Source: Clostridia bacterium (GTDB taxonomy: Bacteria; Bacillota; Clostridia; Oscillospirales; CAG-382). Taken from it: 64,000 nucleotides of DNA. Shown here in pieces: positions 50,587 through 58,261 of this stretch. The stretch is from NCBI GenBank assembly GCA_017561145.1, contig JAFZDO010000025.1, positions 1-64,000 on the forward strand, given 5' to 3'. The stretch's first letter is position 1, and every line of letters starts with the position of its first letter. The notes beneath the pieces were generated by a model. It worked only from the letters and a program-made list of their open reading frames with translations. It was not told where the DNA came from and searched no databases. The position numbers and the translations under genes are program-made.

Positions 50587-50747
50587 CGCTCTCCCCAAAA
50601 AATCTAAAGATTTTTTAGGGACCCCATAGTCGCTTCGCTCCGTTTGGATGTTCGTGCGCTCGCGCCAACCTTGTGCGCGCCTTCGGCTTGTCCAAGGTTG
50701 CGAACATCGAAGGTATAAAAATCGACGCACATGTCGCCGATTTTTAT
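50582..50747 (+). repeat. Structured repeat, copy B
   Basis: Lead CTAACGCTCTCCCC overlapping the dut stop; H1 AAAAAATCT-AA-AGATTTTTT (50597-50616); H2 GATGTTCG (50647-50654) with CGAACATC (50701-50708); H3 CAACCTT (50666-50672) with AAGGTTG (50694-50700); AAGGTAT (50710-50716); H4 ATAAAAATCG...CGATTTTTAT with loop CACATGT (50728-50734). The gap 50587-50866 holds this repeat and a further hairpin GCGAGAGTG...CACTTTCGC near 50799-50834. Confidence 0.8.
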
Positions 50748-50866
50748 AGAATAATTAATTGTATTTATATTGAAAATTTATATTAAAAAGTTTTGAAGAG
50801 AGCGCGAGAGTGGCTTTTTCAAAAGACACTTTCGCATAAACAGAAAAAATATATTAAGGTGAAAGA

Positions 50867-51169
50867 ATGATTACGACAAAACAAAGAGCATATCTTCGCT
50901 CGCTTGCAAACACAATAGAGCCGACAACTCAAATCGGCAAATTCGGTATTGGCGAAACGCTTATCGAAACGGTCGAAAAAGCGCTTGAGGCGCACGAGCT
51001 TATAAAGCTTACCGTTCTCGAAACCTGCCCCGAATCGCCCAAGGAAGCAATGGTTTCGCTCTGCGAGGCGCTTAATTGCGAAGCGGTTCAGGTCATCGGC
51101 AGAAAGGTTGTCATCTACCGTCAATCGAGCAAGCCCGAAAACCGCAAGATAGTATTACCGAGAAAATAA
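50867..51169 (+). CDS. YhbY/CRS1-family RNA-binding protein
   Basis: 100 residues. Single KH-like CRM domain: LRSLANTIEPTTQIGKFGI (KGLxN-type start), IETVEKALEAHELIKLTVLE, and a final IGRKVVIYRQS. Binds pre-50S ribosomes. Ends 7 bases before its terminator. It follows repeat copy B, so B's structure may lie in its 5' leader. Confidence 0.96.
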   Translation: MITTKQRAYLRSLANTIEPTTQIGKFGIGETLIETVEKALEAHELIKLTVLETCPESPKEAMVSLCEALNCEAVQVIGRKVVIYRQSSKPENRKIVLPRK

Positions 51170-51176
51170 AAGAAAG

Positions 51177-51210
51177 AGCTGTGCAATCCTAAAATTGCAC
51201 AGCTTTTTTT
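51177..51210. terminator. Terminator after yhbY
   Basis: AGCTGTGCAAT-CCTAA-AATTGCACAGCT followed by T's; also usable by the converging regulator gene. Confidence 0.93.
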
Positions 51211-51213
51211 GTT

Positions 51214-52374
51214 TTATATGCTTACCTTTTTAACCCATTCGTTCCAACGAGGGTCGGATTTGATTTCTGCTTCAACTTGTTTATAATCAGGATTGCACCA
51301 AAAGGGCCAGTCTTCGGGCAAGTGCTTAACAAGTTCTTTTGGATATTCAGCTTTGAATTTCACGAATGATACGAGAGGGGCTGTTAAGCTATGTTCTTTT
51401 CCGTCAACAAGCGTTTCGTATGCTTTGGCGTGATCAAGCGCCCTATCGAGCGATACAAAAGCATCATCGTGATATCCGCGTTCCCACTGTAACCTTGAAA
51501 GATATAGGTAAAGCTTGCTTACGAAATCGTGATGAACACCCATATTTCCGTCGTCACAAATCAAATCGAATACCGCTATTGCACCCTTTACTTTCTCGAT
51601 AGGCATATCGCTTTCGTAATGCTTGATATTGGCAATCAAACCGTAAACTAATTGCTCTGAAAATTGACGTGCTGATTCCAACAGAAATTCGCCGATATAT
51701 TCTGCTTCAAGTTTTCCGTCAGTTGCTTCAGTAAGCAAAAATTCTCTTGACTGTTGTAATTTCGGCATACGTTTAGCATAAGAGATTGCTTTTTCAAACT
51801 CGCCGTAATTACGGTAAAGAGGAACAAGAATGGCTACAGCCTGCGTAAAAATAATATTATCTTTGGTGTTATCTACAAGCTGTTCACACACCTTTGCGCA
51901 TTCCGACCAATACTCATTTTTCTTATGCGTATCGTAATGATATTGTATATATCCCTCATCGTCGTAATAAAGCCACCCGTAATGCCTTCTCCAACCTGCT
52001 TCCCATAGTGTGTCGGCAAGGGTGAGCAGCAAGCGTTCATTGTTTGGAAATTCTGCAAGTCCTTCTCGAAGTATTGCAAGGCATTCTTCTACCCACGAGC
52101 CATCGTCACTATGTTTGATATCGTATGCATCTACTTTGCCAATAATTGTACTTATTTTCTTATCACGGTCATTTTCATAACCGAAAAGCTCGTCGATCGT
52201 GATACCGAAATAATTTGCGATAGCGGGTATCATTTCCATATCGGGATAGCTTCCGTCCTTTTCCCAACGGGATACCGCTTGGTTTGTAACTCCGAGCGCA
52301 TTGGCAAGGTCTTCCTGCTTTCTGCTGTCACGCTTGCGAAGCTCTTTTATTTTTTGTCCGAGTGTAAGCTTCAT
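51214..52374 (-). CDS. XRE-family regulator with TPR-like region
   Basis: 386 residues. N-terminal helix-turn-helix (LGQKIKELRKRDSRKQEDLANALGVTNQAVSRWEKDGSYPD, residues 4-45), then ANYFGITIDELFGYEND linking to about 300 residues of helical repeats of TPR type. Such proteins bind peptides or cell signals and control nearby genes; nothing near is clearly a target. Its own promoter carries repeated TTGATT-like boxes, consistent with autoregulation. Confidence 0.9.
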   Translation of the reverse strand: MKLTLGQKIKELRKRDSRKQEDLANALGVTNQAVSRWEKDGSYPDMEMIPAIANYFGITIDELFGYENDRDKKISTIIGKVDAYDIKHSDDGSWVEECLAILREGLAEFPNNERLLLTLADTLWEAGWRRHYGWLYYDDEGYIQYHYDTHKKNEYWSECAKVCEQLVDNTKDNIIFTQAVAILVPLYRNYGEFEKAISYAKRMPKLQQSREFLLTEATDGKLEAEYIGEFLLESARQFSEQLVYGLIANIKHYESDMPIEKVKGAIAVFDLICDDGNMGVHHDFVSKLYLYLSRLQWERGYHDDAFVSLDRALDHAKAYETLVDGKEHSLTAPLVSFVKFKAEYPKELVKHLPEDWPFWCNPDYKQVEAEIKSDPRWNEWVKKVSI

Positions 52375-52412
52375 AAAAACCTCCGAAATATTTATTTCAC
52401 CGGTGTGCTTTT

Positions 52413-52475
52413 ATTATAGCTTACGAAAACGACGGAATCAATAATCAATCGGTTGTTTATTAATCAAATGGTGGT
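52413..52475 (-). promoter_or_regulatory. Promoter and repeated boxes of the XRE/TPR gene
   Basis: Minus strand TTGATT (52436-52441), 17 bases, TATAAT (52413-52418). Upstream are several TTGATT/GATTAAT boxes on the minus strand between 52442 and 52475 (GATTGATTATTGATT and GATTAAT), a plausible operator. Confidence 0.65.
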
Positions 52476-52496
52476 TGATTGAGCCGCTGAAAATTT

Positions 52497-52537
52497 AACG
52501 CCGAGGATAGTTGAGTCCTCGGCGTTCCCATTTTTTA
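52497..52537. terminator. Terminator between sigma-factor and regulator genes
   Basis: AACGCCGAGGA / TCCTCGGCGTT 11-bp stem with A/T runs on both sides. It closes the sigma-factor gene on the minus strand. Confidence 0.85.
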
Positions 52538-54160
52538 TTTATTAACAGACATCCAGCAGCCTTCGGCGCCGACGCCGTTTTCGGGCGGCGTGAGAATGCC
52601 TTTTTCAATAAGGTGCTCAACAACCGCGTCGAGTATCGGCAGATTCGCAAGACTGTTTGCATGCTCCCATTCGTCGAGAAGGTGCTCGGGAATGGATTTT
52701 TTGAAAAGAAGCGCAAGCTTATCGGCAACCGTTTTGGCGTGAGCATCAAAAACGCCCTTGTCAAGACCGTGGCTGACTTTGAACAGATCGTCGCGGTCAT
52801 CGAGCTTGCACGCAAGTATTTTGGTGTAAAGCATATCGCCGTCGCGGTAGAGATAACCGCATTCTATTGCCTTTGCAGAATGCTCCTTTTCGGTTTCGGT
52901 AAGGGTATTTATATCGAGTCCGTCAATAGCGCGGATGGCAAGCTGAAGTAACGGGTCGTTTGAAATATCGTGTCCGCAGCTAAAATGCTTTTTAATTCGT
53001 GCGATATAAATATTATCAAAATACACCTTTGAATATCCGCAGATATTTTCGGCACCGATACCGTCCCAGCCTCCGCCGTAAAGCTTGCCGTTGTCAACGT
53101 AGCCGAACACACTGAAGGGGCGGACCTTTGCAGTGCCCGTAAAGTGATCTGTGGTTAAGACCTTGTGAACGGAACGGGAAAATGCGTTCGAAATGCTGTG
53201 TATCTGCTGCCAGTAAATAAGGTTTATATCTACGCTCTTGTTAAGATAAGGGAAGGCAAGATATTCGTCCCTATGCTCCTCGAAAAACTTTGCGATGCTG
53301 TCGCAGATCATCGGCAATTGGTCGTTGTAGATCGCAGTTGCCTTTTCAAGCACTTCCTTTTCAAGCAATACGAAATTGATGGTATATTTGCCGTTATCCA
53401 AGCGGCGAAGAAGACCGTATTCTCCGTTTTCGCCCTTGCGTAATATTTCAAGCTCTTCTTCAACATAAACGGTAGGGACGTTCAATTCCTCTGCGATTTC
53501 GGATGCGCTCATCGCTTTTTTGCGGCAAAGCCAAAGAATATGCTTCGAAAAGGTGCGTCCGAAGCCATCGCGCGGGTCACCCCAAGAGGGGTTGCCGGTT
53601 CCCCAAATAACGTAATTGATATTTTCATCAAGGGATATCGGCTTATTATAAGTATCTGACATTTCTTCTACCTCACTTTTGATCTTTTGTCTTGCCGAAA
53701 AAAGTCTTTGACGTATCGCGCCTTCGCTCGTTCCTTGCTTTTTTGCTATTTCTGCCGAGGAAAGACCGTCGAGATAAAACATTATCATAACGTCGCGGTA
53801 TGCCTTGGTCAAAAAAGCGATACGACGATAAACCGAGGTTAAAAGCTCGTTTGTATCGTCAACGTGCTCTTCCTCTGCGACGTTAAGCAAAACCGTTTCG
53901 GGGTCGCCGCTGTAAAAGGTGTCGGTGCGCTTTCTTTTCTTCTCGGAAAAGTCGGCATATACGTTTCGCGCAACTCTCCAAATGAAAGGGTAAGCGCTTT
54001 CGATTTCACCGTCGGTGTGCGCGGCTTTTACAAGGGCATAAACGATATCCGAGCAAAGCTCCTCTGCTTGATAGCTGTCATTTGTTCTCGAGTAACAGAA
54101 ACCGAACAGCCTATCAAGCAGCTCGTCATTGACATAGTTCAGCAATTCTTGTTTTTTCAT
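52535..54160 (-). CDS. ECF-like sigma factor with long C-terminal extension
   Basis: 541 residues. The first 165 residues are a sigma-70 region 2 / region 4 pair: LFGFCYSRTNDSYQAEELCSDIVYALVKA ... WRVARNVYADF, and the recognition helix GLSSAEIAKKQGTSEGAIRQRLFSARQKI. The remaining 375 residues are not a standard sigma part: a further winged-helix-like segment (SASEIAEELNVPTVYVEEELEIL) and helical domains of unknown type follow. ECF sigmas with large C-terminal extensions exist in which the extension acts as regulator. ATG 54160 has GGAG and is preferred to 54208. Confidence 0.85.
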   Translation of the reverse strand: MKKQELLNYVNDELLDRLFGFCYSRTNDSYQAEELCSDIVYALVKAAHTDGEIESAYPFIWRVARNVYADFSEKKRKRTDTFYSGDPETVLLNVAEEEHVDDTNELLTSVYRRIAFLTKAYRDVMIMFYLDGLSSAEIAKKQGTSEGAIRQRLFSARQKIKSEVEEMSDTYNKPISLDENINYVIWGTGNPSWGDPRDGFGRTFSKHILWLCRKKAMSASEIAEELNVPTVYVEEELEILRKGENGEYGLLRRLDNGKYTINFVLLEKEVLEKATAIYNDQLPMICDSIAKFFEEHRDEYLAFPYLNKSVDINLIYWQQIHSISNAFSRSVHKVLTTDHFTGTAKVRPFSVFGYVDNGKLYGGGWDGIGAENICGYSKVYFDNIYIARIKKHFSCGHDISNDPLLQLAIRAIDGLDINTLTETEKEHSAKAIECGYLYRDGDMLYTKILACKLDDRDDLFKVSHGLDKGVFDAHAKTVADKLALLFKKSIPEHLLDEWEHANSLANLPILDAVVEHLIEKGILTPPENGVGAEGCWMSVNK

Positions 54161-54249
54161 TTTGTTCTCCAAGCGATCGATCAATGCTTTCGCCCTATAA
54201 GTCGGCAAGACTTTTGAAATGTTAGGTAGATCTTAAAAAATTCTTTTAA

Positions 54250-54290
54250 CGATAAACGCCGAGAGAACCTTTTAAGGCACTCTCGGCAGT
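54250..54290 (-). terminator. Likely terminator after smsB
   Basis: Minus strand TGCCGAGAG ... CTCTCGGCG stem, then TTTATCGTT. Short T run. Confidence 0.6.
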
Positions 54291-54302
54291 CTTTTATATT
54301 AT

Positions 54303-55223
54303 TTATTCGCCAAGGAAGCCTTCGAGGATCTTTTCTTCGGCTTCTTCCTCGGTAAGACCGAGCGTCATAAGCTTAATCAATTGGTCGCCCGCGATTCTGC
54401 CGATAGCGGCTTCGTGGATAAGGTTTGCTTCGGGGTGCTCTGCCGCAACGGCGGGGATCGAGCTTATCGTTGCCTTGCCCATAAGGATCGAATCGCAACG
54501 GATATGACCGAAGCACTTTGCCTTGCCGGTAACACAGGGACGGAATACCTGCTTCGATTCGTCCTGACCGACCGAGCGCGAGATGATTCTGCCGTTTGCA
54601 TTTTCGCCGTTAAGTACAAGATCCATATCCGATTCGGCATATTGCTTGCCGTGGGTAAGGAGCTTTTCGTTGATAATTGCGTTGGCATCCTTTGCAAGCA
54701 CTATCGTCGTTTTGCGGTAGGTCGAATCGATTCCGCGTATCTGTGTCGTATCCATCTGGATCGTCGAGCCCTCGCCCGCGTAAACCACGGTTTCGGGGTT
54801 CATAACACGTTCGCCGTTGCCGTCGCCGTCGCCGTAATGACGTTCTGCATAACGGACTACCGAATTGTTGCCGATATAGAAGGTGTGAACGCCATCGTGA
54901 CGCGATTCGCCGTCTCCGCAGTTGTGAATGCCGCAGCCTGCCATAATGGTAACGTCGCAATCGTCGCCGATATAAAAATCGTTATAAACCGTTTCGGAAT
55001 ATCCGGTATCGGTGATAATAACGGGGATGTGAACCGTTTCGCCCTTTGTACCGCTTTTGATGTTTATATCGATACCGGGCTTATCGGTTTTGTTTTCAAT
55101 GCGGATGCTTTCGGTGGAAAATCTTCCTGCCGATTCGCCGTTTTTGCGGATATTGTACGCCCCCGTGGGGATGGAATCCATAAGGGCAATTTCTTTAAGA
55201 AGAGTGAAATCAAGCTTGTCCAT
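54303..55223 (-). CDS. SufB/SufD-like scaffold (Sms-type)
   Basis: 306 residues, much shorter than SufB (about 480) or SufD (about 420). It has the SufBD beta-helix pattern: FYIGDDCDVTIMAGCGIHN, RYAERHYGDGDGN and GKATISSIPAVAAEHPEANLIHEAAIGRIAGDQLIKLMTLGLTEEEAEEKIL, the strongly conserved end containing the C-terminal His-Glu region. A single SufB-like protein with SufC and no SufS, SufU or SufD nearby matches the minimal two-gene (SmsBC) system known from clostridia and archaea. The role in Fe-S cluster assembly is inferred. Two bases after smsC. Confidence 0.87.
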   Translation of the reverse strand: MDKLDFTLLKEIALMDSIPTGAYNIRKNGESAGRFSTESIRIENKTDKPGIDINIKSGTKGETVHIPVIITDTGYSETVYNDFYIGDDCDVTIMAGCGIHNCGDGESRHDGVHTFYIGNNSVVRYAERHYGDGDGNGERVMNPETVVYAGEGSTIQMDTTQIRGIDSTYRKTTIVLAKDANAIINEKLLTHGKQYAESDMDLVLNGENANGRIISRSVGQDESKQVFRPCVTGKAKCFGHIRCDSILMGKATISSIPAVAAEHPEANLIHEAAIGRIAGDQLIKLMTLGLTEEEAEEKILEGFLGE

Positions 55224-55224
55224 A

Positions 55225-55959
55225 TCAGTTGCCCTTTCTCATATATTCACAGCCGTAATTGATATCGCCTGCCATAAGCTTGGGGAAGATATCGTCACGG
55301 TTGCCGTGCTGTGCGATCTTGCCGCCCGAGAGTACGCAAATTTCATCTGCAAGAGAAATAATGCGCTCTTGGTGGGAGATAACGATAATCGTAGCGTCGC
55401 TTTCCTTGTGAAGCTCGCGGAAGGTTTCGGTAAGCTTTGCAAACGACCAAAGGTCGATACCTGCTTCGGGCTCGTCGAATATCATCAAGCCGCTGCCGCG
55501 CGCGAGAATTGTTGCGATCTCGATTCTTTTAACCTCACCGCCAGAAAGCGAGGTGTCTACCTCGCGGTCAACGTAGTCTGCCGCGCAAAGTCCGACCTTG
55601 TTAAGATAGTTGCAGCAGTCAAGACGCGAAAGCTTTCTTCCGCCTGCCGCGATCTGCAAAAGTGCCTTTACCGTCATACCTGTAAAGCGAGGGGGCTGTT
55701 GGAAGCCGTAGCTTATGCCGTTGTGTGCGCGTTCGGTGATCGACATGTTGGTAATATCAAGTCCGTTCCACAAAATCTCGCCGCCCGTCGGTTGAACTAT
55801 ACCGGAAATTGCCTTTGCAAGCGTGGTCTTGCCGCCGCCGTTAGGACCTGTAAGCACCAAAAAGGTGCCGTCTTTTACAGTAAGGTCAATGTTTTTCAGT
55901 ATATCGATCTTTTCCGCGCCGTCGGTTGCGGAAAAGCAAAGATTTTTTATTTCAAGCAT
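55225..55959 (-). CDS. SufC-like ABC ATPase (Sms-type)
   Basis: 244 residues. ABC ATPase of the SufC group: Walker A TGPNGGGKTT (38-47), Q-loop FQQPPRFTGMTV, signature SLSGGEVKRIEIATIL, Walker B LMIFDEPEAGID, H-loop ISHQERI. Soluble; pairs with the SufB-like protein at 54303. Has its own promoter at 55995. Confidence 0.92.
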   Translation of the reverse strand: MLEIKNLCFSATDGAEKIDILKNIDLTVKDGTFLVLTGPNGGGKTTLAKAISGIVQPTGGEILWNGLDITNMSITERAHNGISYGFQQPPRFTGMTVKALLQIAAGGRKLSRLDCCNYLNKVGLCAADYVDREVDTSLSGGEVKRIEIATILARGSGLMIFDEPEAGIDLWSFAKLTETFRELHKESDATIIVISHQERIISLADEICVLSGGKIAQHGNRDDIFPKLMAGDINYGCEYMRKGN

Positions 55960-55994
55960 TTATATTATCGCTCCTTTCGTTCTGAGCTATTTTA

Positions 55995-56023
55995 ATATTA
56001 ACATATAGAATGAAAACAATCAA
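55995..56023 (-). promoter_or_regulatory. Promoter of the Sms-type operon
   Basis: Minus strand TTGATT, 17 bases, TAATAT. Confidence 0.7.
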
Positions 56024-56031
56024 TAGAGTAA

Positions 56032-56067
56032 TAAAAAAATTAACGCGGAAGAAAAAATTCCGCGTTA
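56032..56067 (-). terminator. Terminator after the lipid kinase
   Basis: TAACGCGGAA / TTCCGCGTTA stem with a 7-base loop and T's on the minus side. Confidence 0.88.
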
Positions 56068-56086
56068 AAAATTTCACAATTCGGTT

Positions 56087-57019
56087 TCAGACCTTGGGAA
56101 GGATGATCTTTATTGCTCGGTCGATGATCCTTATCGTCGGGTTTTTCATAGGAACTATTTCGCCGTCGAGATTGATATCTATCGGCTTGTCGGAAACAAA
56201 CTGCATCGTTTTGCAACGCTTTGTTGCAACGATATCCTTGAATTCGTCGATATGTCTGCCCTCACGGAATTTGCCCACCAATGATAAAAGCTTAACGGGC
56301 GATACGGTGTCGATACGGATAAATTCCATAAACCCGTCGGAAATATCGGAATATGGCGATGCCTTGAATCCGCCGCCGTAATATTTTCCGTTTGCCGCAA
56401 TGGCAAAAAGGTAAGGCCCTGCGCTGTCGCCAAAGCGTTGACCGTCAACCTTCAACACAAAATAGTGCTTGGTTTTTGTGAAAACGCTTTTTACGAGCGA
56501 GATATTATATGCCGTTTTTCCGCTGACCATCGGCCATTTTTTTACCTTTTCCTGACCTTTGCAAACCGCCGCGTCAAAGCCTGCCGAGATGATATTAAGG
56601 CTCGCACGCTCGTTGTTTTCGGCGTCCTTTGCCACAAGAAGGTCGATATCTATCGTTTCGCCGTCGACAAGGGATTTAAGGTCAAGAAAGCATTGAACGG
56701 GTATGTCAAGACTTTTTACAAAATCGTTGCCCGAGCCGATAGGCACGACCGCAACTGCACACTCCGAGCTTTTCGAACGGTAAACGCCGTTTATTACCTC
56801 CGAAAGAGTACCGTCTCCTCCGCATGCATAAACGCGTACAAATTCGCCCTTGTGCTCTTCAAGATAACGGCAAACCTCGTTTTCGGCGGCGCGAACGCCG
56901 TCGGTAACGAAAATATCGCAGTTGTCCTTCAGCTTAAGCTTCTGTATTGCCTCTTTAAGCTTTTCGGTGCGGTCCTTCGTGCCGGCAGCGGGGTTAAGAA
57001 CAAATAAATGTCTTGTCAT
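56087..57019 (-). CDS. YegS/DgkB-type lipid kinase
   Basis: 310 residues. Diacylglycerol kinase catalytic fold: LNPAAGTKDR (start), VRVYACGGDGTLSEVINGVY (GGDGT nucleotide motif, about residue 60), VVPIGSGNDFVKSL, and the C-terminal FVSDKPIDINLDGEI. Phosphorylates diacylglycerol or a related lipid for recycling in phospholipid metabolism. Overlaps tmcAL by 4 bases. Confidence 0.94.
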   Translation of the reverse strand: MTRHLFVLNPAAGTKDRTEKLKEAIQKLKLKDNCDIFVTDGVRAAENEVCRYLEEHKGEFVRVYACGGDGTLSEVINGVYRSKSSECAVAVVPIGSGNDFVKSLDIPVQCFLDLKSLVDGETIDIDLLVAKDAENNERASLNIISAGFDAAVCKGQEKVKKWPMVSGKTAYNISLVKSVFTKTKHYFVLKVDGQRFGDSAGPYLFAIAANGKYYGGGFKASPYSDISDGFMEFIRIDTVSPVKLLSLVGKFREGRHIDEFKDIVATKRCKTMQFVSDKPIDINLDGEIVPMKNPTIRIIDRAIKIILPKV

Positions 57020-58179
57020 AGCGATTCTCCTATAAAAGGATTTCTTCCCACGTCCGCAGGAGAGGGGAGAGGGTCGGAAAGCGAAACAACGTCCTCGATT
57101 CCCTTTGCGAAAAGGAACGAGTCTTTTGTTGCCTCGCCGAATTCAAGCGCACGGACGGGCTTGTTTACGATATCTATCTTTTTAAGAGCCTTTGCCTTTC
57201 GTAAAACCTCGCGTCCTTTTTCGTTGGTGGCAAGAACGGTCGTATAGGGTGGCTTTGCCGCAACCCTTTCCGCCGTAATGCCGAAAACAAGCGCGTTTAC
57301 CGCGCGGCGTACACGGGCGTGAGTATAACATTTGTCGGCAACCGCGGAAATTATTTTTTCGGTTTCGGAATGCTTTATTGCGGCTTGGAGTATCTTCTTT
57401 GCAAGGTCTTGGGGGACGGAATAAAGCTCGTCGGTTGGGATTCCCAAGGAACCGATCCTTCGAAGCGTTGCGACGAAATATGCATCAAGCTTCTTTTCGT
57501 CTCTCGGAAAACGTTTTCCCAATTCACGTCCGAAAACCGAAGCGCTCCTTTCGGGGATGAGCGAGACCATCGTATCGCCGTCTTTTCTTGCGCGTATCAT
57601 CGAAGACGATTCGAATTTGGGATCTCTTTTTACGGTAAAGGGTGTAACGTCCGTTTCTTCAAGAGCCTTAAGATATTCAAGCGAGAGTATGTTATTCGGC
57701 TTTTTTATTGCTTCCGCGGCATCGGTACCGAGATGCTTTTCAATCACCGACGTTATCGCCTGAGGGAAGGAGAGTGATTTGTTAAGCCTTACCGCCTCCT
57801 GTACCTCGGCGTTGAATTTTTCGTTTTTAGAAAGCTCGTGGATTTTAAAAAGCAATTCGCTTTCGTCCTCGGCGGAAAATGCAAGATGATCGCTTCCTAT
57901 CGCCGAAGCAATATAAACGCCTGCCGAAGCAAAATCGCGTGCGGATGAGCAGCAATAGGGAATCGGAAGCTCGAGCACTAAATCTGCGCCGTTGTTGAGT
58001 GCCGCCTCGGCACGAAGATATTTATCGGCAACCGCAACGCTTCCGCGCTGGACGATATCTCCGCTTAGGATGCAAACTATACGCTCGAAACGGGTTTTAA
58101 GCTCCTGAAGCTGATATTCGTGTCCAAAGTGGAACGGATTGTATTCGCATATTACCGAAACTGTTCCGTTTTGCTTCAT
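57016..58179 (-). CDS. tmcAL: tRNA(Met) cytidine acetate ligase
   Basis: 387 residues. TmcAL/YlbM activates acetate with ATP and makes ac4C34 of elongator tRNA-Met. Nucleotidyltransferase motif EYNPFHFGHEYQ (about residue 11), LSGDIVQRGSVAVADKYLRAEAAL, GADLVLELPIPY, and KPNNILSLEYLKAL. ATG 58179 is preferred to 58203 because the family starts here and GGGGG lies about 13 bases upstream, though no start has an ideal site. Its acetate use fits the divergent acetate kinase gene. Confidence 0.93.
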   Translation of the reverse strand: MKQNGTVSVICEYNPFHFGHEYQLQELKTRFERIVCILSGDIVQRGSVAVADKYLRAEAALNNGADLVLELPIPYCCSSARDFASAGVYIASAIGSDHLAFSAEDESELLFKIHELSKNEKFNAEVQEAVRLNKSLSFPQAITSVIEKHLGTDAAEAIKKPNNILSLEYLKALEETDVTPFTVKRDPKFESSSMIRARKDGDTMVSLIPERSASVFGRELGKRFPRDEKKLDAYFVATLRRIGSLGIPTDELYSVPQDLAKKILQAAIKHSETEKIISAVADKCYTHARVRRAVNALVFGITAERVAAKPPYTTVLATNEKGREVLRKAKALKKIDIVNKPVRALEFGEATKDSFLFAKGIEDVVSLSDPLPSPADVGRNPFIGESL

Positions 58180-58197
58180 TTTCGCGTCAAAACCCCC

Positions 58198-58226
58198 TTG
58201 CATTTCATTTACAAAGGTAGTATAAT
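58198..58226 (+). promoter_or_regulatory. ackA: Promoter of ackA, overlapping a minus-strand promoter
   Basis: TTGCAT, 17 bases, TATAAT. The -10 shares bases with the -10 of the divergent tmcAL promoter (58219-58247). Confidence 0.78.
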
Positions 58227-58247
58227 GAAAAAAATAAAAAATGTCAA
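58219..58247 (-). promoter_or_regulatory. tmcAL: Promoter of tmcAL, overlapping the ackA promoter
   Basis: Minus strand TTGACA (58247-58242), 17 bases, TATACT (58224-58219). Polymerase cannot sit on both overlapping -10 sites at once. Confidence 0.75.
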
Positions 58248-58261
58248 GTTAAGGAGCAATT

